This document shows, one piece after another, positions 35,903 through 44,836 of a stretch of 64,000 nucleotides of DNA. Within the stretch, counting starts at the first letter, position 1. Every line of letters begins with the position of its first letter. Made by a program: the position numbers and the translations under genes. This DNA is from Spirochaetes bacterium GWB1_60_80 (GTDB lineage Bacteria; Spirochaetota; Spirochaetia; Treponematales; UBA12059). The stretch is taken from NCBI GenBank assembly GCA_001829185.1, contig MIAR01000037.1, positions 16,441 to 80,440 on the forward strand, written 5' to 3'. Below the pieces are notes generated by a model. That model did no database searches, was not told the DNA's origin, and saw only the letters and a program-made list of their open reading frames with translations.

Positions 35903-36739
35903 CTACAGGCTGACGAAATGCGGCGCGGCGCGCATGATAGCCTGGACGGCCGAGCGGTCCGGCAGCGGCACCTTGAGACCGCTCATCGTCCCGGACCACT
36001 CCGGCTGGAAGCCTGTGCCGGCCTGGTGCAGGACATAGTCGCCAGTGCAGACCGGACAGGCCACGTGGTCGCCATCGACCGCGTCGGCCGGTGGCGCGAT
36101 GACCAGGCCGCATTCCGAGCAGGCCAACATCTGGCGCAAGTCGTTGGCGTGCCCCACCACGTGGGTCAGCCGGCCTGAGCCGATAAGGGCGACGAAGCGC
36201 TTGGCCAGGGCGGCGTCGAACTGGCTGCCGGCTTCCTGCTCGAGGATGGCGGCGGCGGCCGGCAGGGCCATGCCCTTGCGGTACGGCCGGTCGCTGGTCA
36301 TGGCGTCGAAGGCGTCGGCGATGGAGATGATGCGGGCGTAGGGCGGCTCGGCGCTGTTGGCCTGCGGGTAGCCCCGGCCATCGGGCCGTTCGTGGTGACC
36401 ACTGACTGCGGCCAGCACCAACGGGGCCAGCGGGTGGCGCTCGATGACGCCGGCGCCGATGCCGGGATGGGCGCGCATGGCCGCCATCTCGCCGTCGTCG
36501 AGGCGCCCGGGTTTGTTGAGCACCGCGTCGGGCACCCCCACCTTGCCCAGGTCGTGCACCAGGCCGCCCAATTGGACGACAAAGACCTGGTCGGCATCCA
36601 GCCCGGCGTCGCGGGCCAGAAGCTCGGCGTACTTGGCCACCCGCCAGGCGTGGCCGCCGGTATAGGCGTCGCGCGCCTCGATGACGGTGGCCAGCACCAG
36701 CAAGGATTCCAGAACCTGGGTATCGACGTCGACGCGCAT
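35903..36739 (-). CDS. HD-GYP phosphodiesterase with C-terminal zinc ribbon
   Basis: A 278-residue protein. The HD-GYP domain (about 5-190) has the metal motif VHDLGKVGVPD and HHERPDGRGYP, and DAFDAMTSDRPYR, so c-di-GMP hydrolysis is expected. A C-terminal extension has two Cys pairs, CSECGLV and CPVCTG, 20 or so residues apart, forming a probable zinc ribbon; about 45 more residues follow. There is no sensor or receiver domain at the N-terminus. GGGAGG precedes ATG 36739. It may counter the GGDEF protein at 24960. Confidence 0.9.
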   Translation of the reverse strand: MRVDVDTQVLESLLVLATVIEARDAYTGGHAWRVAKYAELLARDAGLDADQVFVVQLGGLVHDLGKVGVPDAVLNKPGRLDDGEMAAMRAHPGIGAGVIERHPLAPLVLAAVSGHHERPDGRGYPQANSAEPPYARIISIADAFDAMTSDRPYRKGMALPAAAAILEQEAGSQFDAALAKRFVALIGSGRLTHVVGHANDLRQMLACSECGLVIAPPADAVDGDHVACPVCTGDYVLHQAGTGFQPEWSGTMSGLKVPLPDRSAVQAIMRAAPHFVSL

Positions 36740-36918
36740 GGAGCCTCCCCGGGCCGAATCTGGTTCAATACCAGCCGACCACTATCAGACAGCATACGAC
36801 AGGCGGCCGGCGCGGTCAATCTTTCAGGCCGGGAAATGTCGCGTTTACTGGAACGCTCCGTGGGTATTCATTCAGGGCGACCAGGGCTGCAGCCGCGGCC
36901 GGCAGCTTGCAGCGGCCG

Positions 36919-38937
36919 CTACCAAGCGATACTCACGCCATCGTACAACCAAAGCATCTGCCCGGCGGCTGGGTCATAGATGCCCGGCCATAATACCACC
37001 TCGCCCTGGATTTGCAGCAGCTCCAGGGGTAGGCTGAACTCCACCGCCTGGACGGCCGCGCCGCGCAAGCCCTCCACCGCGGAAAGCGCTTGTTGGCCGT
37101 AGCTCGACCAGTCGGGCCGGAAGCGGGCCATGTCGCCAGCCTGCCCGCGACGGGCGGCGAACTGCAGTTCCGCCCGGCCATCGCCGTCCAGGTCGACATT
37201 GAGGAAATAGCGATGGCCGGCCACCGCTTCCGTCGGCAGCTCGCAGCCGACGTACAGGGCGCCGTCCCGCACCCGCCAGTACAGCCGCCAGCCGCCAGGG
37301 GGCGGTACCAAGCGACCGGCCGTCAGCCAGGCACCTTCACGCGGCGCCAGGCTGACCGCGGTGGCCTGCTGCCGCTCGGGCCGGTCGATATGGCCGTCTA
37401 CCAGCAGCGCCGACGCCGGGGTGGAGGCGGCGCGCAGCGGATCGCTGCCGTAGCGGTATTCGGCATTGTCGCGATAGCCGTCGCCATCGCTGTCGGCCTT
37501 GGTCGAGTCGGTGCCCAGCAGGCTCTCCAGGCCGCCGGGCAGATCGTCGTCATCCGGGTCGGCCAGCAGGCCGGCCACGTCGATAGTCGCAACGCCGTAG
37601 ACATAGTCGGACCAGAAGCCACTCAGGTCGGCACCGGTCAAGCGCTTGGCCAGGGCCAGGATGTCGCGGTCGGTGATGCGCCCGGCGTAGCCGCTGTACT
37701 GGCGATAGAGCTCGGCGTGCAGGGCGGCCAGGTCGACCCGGCCAGCGGAGGCTTGACGCAAGGCGCGATCCAGCAGCAGGGCCACCAGCAAGCCTTTCTG
37801 GTAGTTGAGGAAGGACTCGCGTGGCCAGTCGTCCGGGAAACGCAGGTAGCCGGCCAGCGCTTGGTCGTAGCGGCCGCGCCCCGCCTGGTACTCCTGGCAG
37901 GCCTGGACAAGGCGCTGGCCGGCGTCGCCGCGTAGTACGGCCAGGGCCATGGCCGAGAAGTATTCATCACAGCCCTCCATGAACCAGGACGGCTCCAGGT
38001 CCAGGCCGTTGGGGTAGAAGCCGTTATAGGTATGGAAGACGCGGTGCGGAAACTGGAAGTGAATATCGGCCAGGCTGCGCACCGCCTCGCCCTGGGCATA
38101 GCACGATTCGTTGTACCACTGCCACTCGGCAAAGCCGTCGGCTCGGGCCACCACCGAGAAATGGCGGTCGGGCGTGCCGGCCTGAAATAAGGTCTTGATG
38201 AAGCGGAACATCGCAAAGCAGTCGCTGAAGGCCCGTTCGCGGAAGGCCGGGTCGAAGCGCTGGTCAATCACCAGGCTGACCAGGCTGCCGCCGATATCCG
38301 CCTCCCGCCGCTCGAAGCGGCCGGCGGCGATGGTGGCCTCGAAGAAGCGTCGGCCATCGGTCTCGGTGAACAGACCATCACGCTCCAGCCACGGAACGTA
38401 GGCCGACCAACCGATCGGCAAGTCAAACCGAGCGCCGTACTGCCTGGCCTCCAGCCCGACGGGGCGCAGGAAGACCCACGAGGCGTTGCTCAACAGGTAC
38501 TCGGCCGACAGCCAGCCCTTGGGTTTGTCGTCGACCCGCTGGCGCAGCGAGATGCCGTATTCCAGGCGCAGCGTCTGGCGGCCGCTAGCTGGCTGCACCC
38601 GGAAGCGGCTGACCGCGCCTGGCAAGCGGCTGACAGAACCCTGGCCGGCGGCCAACCGCAGCTCGGTCACCACCAACCGCTCCGAGCCGAAAAACGAATT
38701 CATGGCCAGCTCGAAATCCGGGATGACTGAACCGGCCAGCTCCATCGTCACCCGGCAGGCGCCGCTGGCGACGTCGAGCACGGTTAGGCGGTAGACCAGG
38801 CTGTCCAGAGCGCCGGCCGCCTGGGTAGCTTGGCCGACTGGGGTAGCGGCCGCCTGGTCAGACTGGGAGCCAGCTGGCCACCTCAAGGCGCCGAACAAGA
38901 TCGCGGCCGCCAACAACTCCAAAACCACTCGCTTCAT
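36919..38937 (-). CDS. Exported M61-peptidase-like protein with altered active site and calcium-type repeats
   Basis: A 672-residue exported protein with a signal peptide (first about 25 residues). The central part matches the M61 glycyl-aminopeptidase fold: HRVFHTYNGFYP at 298-309 aligns with HEFFHTWN, and SWFMEGCDEYF with the third-ligand motif. Metal ligands His298, His302 and Glu321 are kept, but the catalytic Glu is Arg299. Residues about 465-510 (DPDDDDLPGG, DSDGDGYRDNAE) are thrombospondin-3/dockerin-like calcium-binding loops, and a beta-rich C-terminal domain with another NVDLDGDGRAE loop follows. GGGAGG precedes ATG. It is probably a binding or scaffold protein rather than a peptidase. 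Confidence 0.78.
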   Translation of the reverse strand: MKRVVLELLAAAILFGALRWPAGSQSDQAAATPVGQATQAAGALDSLVYRLTVLDVASGACRVTMELAGSVIPDFELAMNSFFGSERLVVTELRLAAGQGSVSRLPGAVSRFRVQPASGRQTLRLEYGISLRQRVDDKPKGWLSAEYLLSNASWVFLRPVGLEARQYGARFDLPIGWSAYVPWLERDGLFTETDGRRFFEATIAAGRFERREADIGGSLVSLVIDQRFDPAFRERAFSDCFAMFRFIKTLFQAGTPDRHFSVVARADGFAEWQWYNESCYAQGEAVRSLADIHFQFPHRVFHTYNGFYPNGLDLEPSWFMEGCDEYFSAMALAVLRGDAGQRLVQACQEYQAGRGRYDQALAGYLRFPDDWPRESFLNYQKGLLVALLLDRALRQASAGRVDLAALHAELYRQYSGYAGRITDRDILALAKRLTGADLSGFWSDYVYGVATIDVAGLLADPDDDDLPGGLESLLGTDSTKADSDGDGYRDNAEYRYGSDPLRAASTPASALLVDGHIDRPERQQATAVSLAPREGAWLTAGRLVPPPGGWRLYWRVRDGALYVGCELPTEAVAGHRYFLNVDLDGDGRAELQFAARRGQAGDMARFRPDWSSYGQQALSAVEGLRGAAVQAVEFSLPLELLQIQGEVVLWPGIYDPAAGQMLWLYDGVSIAW

Positions 38938-38978
38938 ATAGCCTCCCCGGCGACAGCCTGTGCTTGGCGCGCCTTACC

Positions 38979-39683
38979 TCACTCCAGCTCGGCGAAACGG
39001 TAGCCGACCCCGATCTCGGTCTGGATCATCGGCGCGGCCGCGTTGGCGCTCTGGATCTTGCGCCGCAGGCCGCTGACAAAGACGCGCAGGTTACCGTACT
39101 GCTCCGGATTGGCCTGACCCCAGACCTGACCCTGCAGATAACTGTGGGTCAGGACCTTACCTGGCTGGCGCAAGAAGACGAGCAGTATCCGGTACTCCAG
39201 GGGCGTCAGGTGGACGTCCTCTGCGTCAACCTGGACACGTCGCTTGTCGACATCGACGCTGAGCGGTCCGTAGCTGAAATGCTGGGCGTCGGCCGCGGCC
39301 AAGGCCTCGCCCGGAGCGGCAGCCCGACGCAGCAGGGCTCGCATTCGGGCCAGCAACTCGCCGGTCCGGAAGGGTTTGACCAGATAGTCGTCGGCGCCGG
39401 CATCCAGGGCCTCGATCTGGTCGCGCTCCTGGCCCCTGGCCGAGACGACGATAATCGGGGTGGGCGACCAACCGCGCAAGGCGCGGATAAACTCCACGCC
39501 GTCGAGGTCTGGTAGGCCCAAATCCAGCAAAATGAGCTCCGGGGCGTGCGAGGCGGCTAATGACAAGCCCTCGTGCCCGGAGGCCGTCGTCACCAAGCGA
39601 TAGTCCTGAGTGGACAGAATGGTCTTCAGGTAATTTACGATCGGCTTCTCGTCCTCAATAATCAGGATCAGCGGATTAGGCAT
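38979..39683 (-). CDS. KdpE-like OmpR-family response regulator
   Basis: A 234-residue regulator. Receiver: ILIIEDEKPIVNYLK, ELILLDLGLPDLDGVEF, PIIVVSARGQERDQ, DDYLVKPFRTGELLAR. Winged helix: VHLTPLEYRILLVFLRQPGK, GQANPEQYGNLRVFVSGLRRKI and ETEIGVGYRF, all close to KdpE. ATG 39683 is chosen because it overlaps the kinase stop by 8 bases; a much longer frame runs inside the kinase gene. It ends the potassium module, and with no kdpFABC here its target is probably the trk genes themselves. Confidence 0.93.
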   Translation of the reverse strand: MPNPLILIIEDEKPIVNYLKTILSTQDYRLVTTASGHEGLSLAASHAPELILLDLGLPDLDGVEFIRALRGWSPTPIIVVSARGQERDQIEALDAGADDYLVKPFRTGELLARMRALLRRAAAPGEALAAADAQHFSYGPLSVDVDKRRVQVDAEDVHLTPLEYRILLVFLRQPGKVLTHSYLQGQVWGQANPEQYGNLRVFVSGLRRKIQSANAAAPMIQTEIGVGYRFAELE

Positions 39684-41655
39684 CGCCGTCGCCTCCCTTC
39701 TCCTCGCCAGTCGGCAGGGCCAGACCGAAGACGCTGCCGCCGCCCGGAGCCGCTTGCAGGAAAACGCGGCCGCCATGCGCCTTGGCGATGGTCTCGCAGA
39801 TATACAAGCCCAAACCGCTACCGCGGATCGAGCCATCGCCTGGTTGCAGGCGGACGAATTTCTCGAAGACCTGCCGGACCCTGTCCGGCGGCACGCCCGA
39901 TCCGCGATCGCGTACCAGGATGAGCACCTCGCCTGGCGCCCGCTCTATGGACAGCCCGATCGGCTCTCCCGGCGGACTGTACTTGTCGGCGTTATCGATA
40001 AAGTTGAGCAGCAGCTGCTGGATGAGCAGGGGGTCGACCTCGGCCGTCTGCGGCGCCTCGCCCAACTCGACGTTGAGGGCGCGCTGGCGATAGCGCTTGC
40101 GGGCCGTCTCGGCGGCGGCGCAGACCAGGTCATCGACGCTCTCCTTCGAGGTGCGCAACCTGGCTGGGTCTTCCTGCAGCCGGGTGAGGTTGAGGATATT
40201 CTCCACCAGCAGGGACAGCTGCTGCGCCTCGCCCTCGATGTCCGCGGCGATGGCGGCGATGATGTCGGGCTTGAGCTCCGCATAGCCCAAGGACTCGGCG
40301 GCCCCGACGATGCCGGAGAGCGGCGTCCGAAAGTCGTGGGAGACCGAGCGCAACAGCGAGCTCCGAATCCGTTCCGATTCCGCCCGCAGCGTGGCCTGCC
40401 GCCGTTCCTCGACTAGGCGCTCGCGCTCCAAGGCGCGCCCGATTAACGACAAGGCGGTATCGATGCGCATCACGTCGGCCGAGGCTAGAGCCGCGTCGCG
40501 CTCGAACAGTCCGACGACCGCGATGGCCTGGCCGCCGGACTTGACCGGCTCGTAGCGGATCGCCGCGCCGGAAAACGCGTCGGTTCCCCGGCCGGCGGCC
40601 TGCCCGCTTGCCAGGCAGCGGGCCAGGGCCGCCGGCTCGGCTTCGGCCGCCGGATAGCCAGGGCTGGCCGCCCGCCGGGCGGGGGCGCCGACAGCGTCGG
40701 GGATAAAGATGGCCGATTCAAGTGAGTATATTTTAGTTAACTGAGCGCAGCTTTCCGCCAGCATGGCGGCACTGTCCGGCGCCTCGGCCAGCGACTGCCC
40801 AAAAAGGTACAGTTGGTAGGTCTGGGCCTCTTGCCGCCGGATGATCGCCGACTGCCGGCGCAGCCGCGTCGCCAAGGACGCGGTGACGGTGGCCACGATA
40901 AACATGACCGCGAAGATCGGCAGATAGCCCGGATCATGGACGGCGAAGGTCAGCCTCGGCTCGGTGAAGAAAAAATTAAACTGCAGCACGGCCCACAACG
41001 AAGCCGCCAACCCGGCGGCGCGGCCGAAGGCGATGGCCGCGAAGAAGGCGCCCAGCAGATGGATCATGATGATGTTCGGCTCGCCGATGCCTATGCGGTC
41101 AAAAAGCAGCGCCAGGCCAAGCGTTAACAGCATGATGAGGGCACTACCGGCTGCGGCGCGCAGCCCGGCCCCGGCGCTCCGATTTCGCCGGCCGCTCTCT
41201 TCGGAGCGCCGCTCGGCCGGCGGGTCGCCATGCACGAAGAAGATGTCGATATCGCCTTGTTCCTGCAGGAGGGTATCGGCCAGCGACGGCCGAAAAGGGC
41301 TGGTTAATCCGTAGCGGCGCAGATCGCGGCCGGCCACGATCTTGGTCACGTTCCTGGCGCGGGCAAAAGCCAGAATGTCCTTCGCGGAGCGTTCGCCACG
41401 GATAAGGGCCGTTTCGGCGCCGAGCGATTCGGCCAGCTTCAGGACCGAGCGCACCCGCTCACGGTTGTCGACGCTGGAAAAATTCTCGTGCGTGACGATG
41501 TGCAGGGCGATCCACGGCGCCTTGATGGAGCAAGCCAGCCGATGCGCCGCCCGGACCAGGCGGGCCGACCAGGGACTGCCGCCGACCGCGACGAGTACCC
41601 GTTCCGCGTTCAGGGGCAGCACCGGTTCCGGTTTGGATTCGTCGTCGTCTTGCAT
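39676..41655 (-). CDS. Truncated KdpD-like sensor kinase (lacks the N-terminal KdpD domain)
   Basis: A 659-residue kinase against about 890 in E. coli KdpD. It begins directly with the universal-stress-like domain (about 15-145; VLVAVGGSPWSARLVRAA, IVAGRDLRRYGLTSPF), then four membrane helices of the DUF4118 type (about 165-270), a GAF-like segment, HisKA with His440 in SVSHDFRTPLSG, and HATPase (NFIDNADKYSPPG, VRDRGSGVP, GSGLGLYICETI). The roughly 210-residue KdpD domain with its Walker motifs is absent. It overlaps kdpE by 8 bases and lies 102 bases below trkH. Sensing K+ or c-di-AMP is inference from the family. Confidence 0.93.
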   Translation of the reverse strand: MQDDDESKPEPVLPLNAERVLVAVGGSPWSARLVRAAHRLACSIKAPWIALHIVTHENFSSVDNRERVRSVLKLAESLGAETALIRGERSAKDILAFARARNVTKIVAGRDLRRYGLTSPFRPSLADTLLQEQGDIDIFFVHGDPPAERRSEESGRRNRSAGAGLRAAAGSALIMLLTLGLALLFDRIGIGEPNIIMIHLLGAFFAAIAFGRAAGLAASLWAVLQFNFFFTEPRLTFAVHDPGYLPIFAVMFIVATVTASLATRLRRQSAIIRRQEAQTYQLYLFGQSLAEAPDSAAMLAESCAQLTKIYSLESAIFIPDAVGAPARRAASPGYPAAEAEPAALARCLASGQAAGRGTDAFSGAAIRYEPVKSGGQAIAVVGLFERDAALASADVMRIDTALSLIGRALERERLVEERRQATLRAESERIRSSLLRSVSHDFRTPLSGIVGAAESLGYAELKPDIIAAIAADIEGEAQQLSLLVENILNLTRLQEDPARLRTSKESVDDLVCAAAETARKRYRQRALNVELGEAPQTAEVDPLLIQQLLLNFIDNADKYSPPGEPIGLSIERAPGEVLILVRDRGSGVPPDRVRQVFEKFVRLQPGDGSIRGSGLGLYICETIAKAHGGRVFLQAAPGGGSVFGLALPTGEEKGGDGDA

Positions 41656-41757
41656 GGCTGGGCACTCCTCTAGAATCAGAGTAACGCAGCCGCGCCTCCC
41701 TGTCCAGCTCGCGCTTGACTAGCCGCCAGCCGCCGCCGCATTGGCCCCAGGGCCGGC

Positions 41758-43200
41758 TCATCTTCCTTTAGCCTTACCCAAGAGCCGGGCCAGCGATATG
41801 AAGATAACGAAAAACTCCAGGCGGCCCAACAACATCCCGGCGCTCATGGTCCACAGGGCCAGGGGCGGCGTCGACGTCGCGGTTACGCCGATGGTCAGGC
41901 CGACCGTGCCCAGGGCCGAGGCGAACTCGAAGGCCGCGTCGCGCAGGCTATAGCCGGCCGCGGTTAACAGGCCGGTGCCGACGGCCAAGGCGGCCATGTA
42001 CAGGAAGGCGAAGACGCCGATCTCCATTACCTGGCGCTCGGCGACGATCCGGTCTTCGTCGCCGACCGTTACCCGATGGACCAGCACCGCCCGCCGCGGC
42101 AGAACCATGCGGCGGAATTCCCACCAGACCGCCTTGAGCAGGATGAACACCCGATATTGCTTGAGGCCGCCGGCGGTGGAGCACATGCCGCCGCCGATGA
42201 CCATCAGGACCATCATCACCAGGATGCCGGTGCCGTTCCAGTCGCCATAGCCCACCGTGGAGAAACCGGTCGTCGTCAAGGCCGTTACCGCCTCGAACAC
42301 CGCCACCCGGATAGCCTTGGCCGTTGAACCGTAGGTTCCGTGAGCGACGAAGACAAACAATAAAACGATTCCGAGCAACGTGAAGATCGTCAGGAGCTTG
42401 GTTTCAGCGTTACGGAAAAAGGCCTTCACCTTCCCGGATACCAGGATGTAGACACTCAAAAAATTAAGGTTGCCCAGAATCATCAAGACCATGGTTACTG
42501 CCTCGATGACTGGCGAATCCCAATAGCCGATGCTGGCCACCCGGGTGGAGAAGCCGCCGGTCGAGACGGCGCAGAAGGCGTGGTTCAAGGCGTCGAAAAC
42601 CGACATTCCAGCCAGCGCTAGGCCGACCACGCCAATTATCGTATAACCCAGGTACAGGCTGACTACGACCTTAGCCGACCGGGTGACGTTGGGCACCAAC
42701 TGGTAACTGCGGCCTTCCGCGCGGTACAGTCCGGCTCCGATCGATAAGGAGAAGGCCGCCAGCATGATGATGGCCAGACCGGCGCCGCCGGCCAGCTGAA
42801 TGACGCTCCGGAAAAACAACAGCGTCTTGGGGGCCTGCTCCACGTTAATCATGGACAGGCCGGTGGTGGTCCAGCCGCTCATGGCCTCGAAAAAAGCCTG
42901 GCTAAAACCGAGGCCGCTGATGCGCATGAACGGCCAGGCGCTGGCCGCCGTCACGATCAGCCAGCCGAAAGTCACCACGATGGCGCCTTCCCGCTCGTCG
43001 ATGCGCAGCTTGCCGTTGCCCTTGCCGTGTCCGGCTCGCCGCGTTAGCAGCAGCACTAGCCCGGCGGCGGCCAGGACAAGACTGGGCAGGAGAAAGTGGA
43101 ACCCCAGGGGCAACTCCTCCGGATAGAACGGCAGCATGGCCAAAGGCGTCAGCAGGACGGCCGCCGCGATCAGCAAGATACTGCCCAAGGCTACCAGCAT
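41758..43200 (-). CDS. trkH: TrkH/KtrB potassium uptake channel subunit
   Basis: A 480-residue membrane protein with four M1-P-M2 repeats. The filter glycines lie in SGWTTTGLSM, AVSTGGFSTRV, TTTGFSTVGYGDW and ASALGTVGLTIGV. The arrangement and the cytosolic RCK partners immediately upstream fit Trk/Ktr potassium uptake driven by Na+ or H+ or acting as a gated channel. GGGAG lies 6 bases before ATG 43200, which is 3 bases from the second RCK gene's stop. Confidence 0.95.
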   Translation of the reverse strand: MLVALGSILLIAAAVLLTPLAMLPFYPEELPLGFHFLLPSLVLAAAGLVLLLTRRAGHGKGNGKLRIDEREGAIVVTFGWLIVTAASAWPFMRISGLGFSQAFFEAMSGWTTTGLSMINVEQAPKTLLFFRSVIQLAGGAGLAIIMLAAFSLSIGAGLYRAEGRSYQLVPNVTRSAKVVVSLYLGYTIIGVVGLALAGMSVFDALNHAFCAVSTGGFSTRVASIGYWDSPVIEAVTMVLMILGNLNFLSVYILVSGKVKAFFRNAETKLLTIFTLLGIVLLFVFVAHGTYGSTAKAIRVAVFEAVTALTTTGFSTVGYGDWNGTGILVMMVLMVIGGGMCSTAGGLKQYRVFILLKAVWWEFRRMVLPRRAVLVHRVTVGDEDRIVAERQVMEIGVFAFLYMAALAVGTGLLTAAGYSLRDAAFEFASALGTVGLTIGVTATSTPPLALWTMSAGMLLGRLEFFVIFISLARLLGKAKGR

Positions 43201-43203
43201 GGC

Positions 43204-43866
43204 CTACTCCCTGCCTACAAGGGCATCGAGCGACTGGGCGTAGCGCTCGGGCAAGGACACGAAGCTCAGCGCGTCGCCGGCGGCCAGGACAGTCTCGCCG
43301 TTGGGAACGATCACTTCGCCGTCGCGCAGGATGGCCGCCACCAGGGTGCTGGCCGGGAAGCGGATGTCCTTCAGGGCCCGGCCGACGGAAGGCGCGGTTC
43401 CGGGGATGACGACTTCGGTGACGCCGACCTTGCCGTCGGCCAGGGGCTGCAGGCTGCGTATCGTCCGCGAGGCGGAGCGCTGCTCAATCAGCGAAGAAAT
43501 GGTCACAGTAATTGAGAAAGTGCCTTCGAGGCCCAACTCCTGGAAGACTTCCTCGTTGTCCGGATCGTGCACCAGGGCAAAAACCGCCGCCACGCCATAG
43601 CGCAGTTTGGCGATGCTACAGATGACGTAGTTGTCCTCGTCGCGTGGCGTCAGGGCCAGCAAACGGTCGGCCGAGCGGACGCCGGACTCTTCCAGGACGC
43701 GGGGAATGGTCCCGTCGCCGTGGACGATCAGGGCCTTGGACAGCTTGGAGAGGCGCTGGCACTCCTCGGCGTTGCGGTTGACGACCACCACATCGTAGCC
43801 CCGGGCGCAGAGCGACCGGATGATATAGCGGACTTCCTGCCCGCCGCCGACTATCATGATGGTCAT
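43204..43866 (-). CDS. TrkA-like RCK protein (RCK_N plus RCK_C), second half
   Basis: A 220-residue cytosolic regulator. The RCK_N Rossmann domain (1-130) starts MTIMIVGGGQEVRYIIRSL, with a glycine motif (GGGQEV) less canonical than GxGxxG; ALIVHGDGTIPRVLEESGV and ALTPRDEDNYVICSIAK are typical. The RCK_C domain (about 135-220) includes VVIPGTAPSVGRALKDIRFP and GDALSFVSLPE. ATG 43866 overlaps the stop of the other RCK gene (ATGA). Together the two small proteins correspond to a TrkA whose tandem halves are split. Confidence 0.9.
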   Translation of the reverse strand: MTIMIVGGGQEVRYIIRSLCARGYDVVVVNRNAEECQRLSKLSKALIVHGDGTIPRVLEESGVRSADRLLALTPRDEDNYVICSIAKLRYGVAAVFALVHDPDNEEVFQELGLEGTFSITVTISSLIEQRSASRTIRSLQPLADGKVGVTEVVIPGTAPSVGRALKDIRFPASTLVAAILRDGEVIVPNGETVLAAGDALSFVSLPERYAQSLDALVGRE

Positions 43867-44306
43867 GCCCCGCCTCCCGCCCGCATTTGGCCGGCCAGCC
43901 TGATCTCCTCGAGGAAGCGATCGGCGGTAGCCGTAATGGGAGAAACGGCCAGGATGCCGAGCGAGCGGCAAAATTCCTCCAGCGATGGTTCGTATACCCG
44001 GGCGAAAACCCGGCTGACCTTGAAATGCTTGAGCGCAATCTCGGCGCACATGATATTGAGGGTATCGCTCTGGGTGACCGCCACAAACAGATCGGCCTTC
44101 TCCAAGCCGGCCTGGCGCAGGACACCGTACTCGGCCACCGATCCGGCGATAGTGAAGCCGGAATAATCTGACGAGAGCTGGTCGAAGGCCGCCTCATCGT
44201 TATCCAGAACTACTACATTCAAGCCCTGTCCGCTGTAGTAATCGGCAATGTGCGAGCCGAGCCGTCCGCAGCCGGCTACGACCACCGACTGCATAGTCTT
44301 TTTCAT
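43863..44306 (-). CDS. TrkA-like RCK protein (RCK_N only), first half
   Basis: A 147-residue RCK_N domain with a canonical NAD(H)/nucleotide-binding motif VVVAGCGRLGSHIADYY and acidic strand-2 end VVLDND, then VAVTQSDTLNIMCAEIA. The RCK_C domain is missing. The start MKKTMQ at 44306 has AGGAGG 7 bases upstream; two earlier in-frame ATGs are badly spaced. Its stop overlaps the next RCK gene by 4 bases, so equal production and a hetero-octameric ring are plausible. Confidence 0.9.
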   Translation of the reverse strand: MKKTMQSVVVAGCGRLGSHIADYYSGQGLNVVVLDNDEAAFDQLSSDYSGFTIAGSVAEYGVLRQAGLEKADLFVAVTQSDTLNIMCAEIALKHFKVSRVFARVYEPSLEEFCRSLGILAVSPITATADRFLEEIRLAGQMRAGGGA

Positions 44307-44308
44307 TC

Positions 44309-44620
44309 TCATGCCTCCTTGGAAACATGTTGGCCAGGTTTCCATAATCCTACGGTCCGATCCAGATTGTTCCGGGACGGCGCGTAGCCGGGGTCGAGCG
44401 ACAAGGCCGCCCGGTAATAATTCTGGGCTTGCCAGCGATTACCCTGGAGCTCCATCATGATGCCGAGGGCGTTGTAGACTTCCGGCCGCGAATAATCCAG
44501 GGCGATAGCCTGCCGCAGCAAGGCATCGGCCTCAGCGAAGCGGCCGCTCCTGAGGTCGGCCACCGCCGCTTGGACGCAGCGCCAGTAGTCGTCATGGTCA
44601 ACTTTTTCCCGCTTCTTCAT
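44309..44620 (-). CDS. Small TPR protein
   Basis: A 103-residue protein with two to three tetratricopeptide repeats: AVADLRSGRFAEADALLRQ, AIALDYSRPEVYNALGIMME and QAQNYYRAALSLDPGYAPSR. It is cytosolic, with no signal. It is the first gene of the potassium module, 2 bases from the RCK gene; GGGAG is 6 bases before ATG. A scaffold or regulatory role toward the RCK proteins is only inferred from position. Confidence 0.85.
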   Translation of the reverse strand: MKKREKVDHDDYWRCVQAAVADLRSGRFAEADALLRQAIALDYSRPEVYNALGIMMELQGNRWQAQNYYRAALSLDPGYAPSRNNLDRTVGLWKPGQHVSKEA

Positions 44621-44800
44621 GCGCGACTCCCTTCCTCCGGCTGGCTTCCGGCCGGCCGATCCCGGCTCCCGCCGCGGTGTGCGGGCGGAGAGCGGTCCAC
44701 GCTTTCATGATAGCGAAAAGCGCGTAAAGAGGGTGTTAAGATTCGGCCTCTGGTATTAAGAGTCGGTTGGCACCACGTGCACCCCGTTCGGAACCATAAT

Positions 44801-44829
44801 TTGACGGGCTTGGCAAAAGGCGGTATATT
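44801..44829 (+). promoter_or_regulatory. Promoter of the leader peptide-secA2 operon
   Basis: TTGACG (44801-44806), a 17-base spacer and TATATT (44824-44829): a near-consensus promoter on the plus strand, divergent from the TPR gene. The start point falls at about 44836-44837, on the ATG of the short leader ORF and about 280 bases before the secA2 ATG. Confidence 0.75.
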
Positions 44830-44836
44830 GGTAAAC

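Noticed and set aside
38979..44620. A complete Kdp potassium ATPase locus
   Set aside because: KdpD- and KdpE-like proteins are present, but no kdpF, A, B or C; the transporter here is TrkH with RCK subunits.
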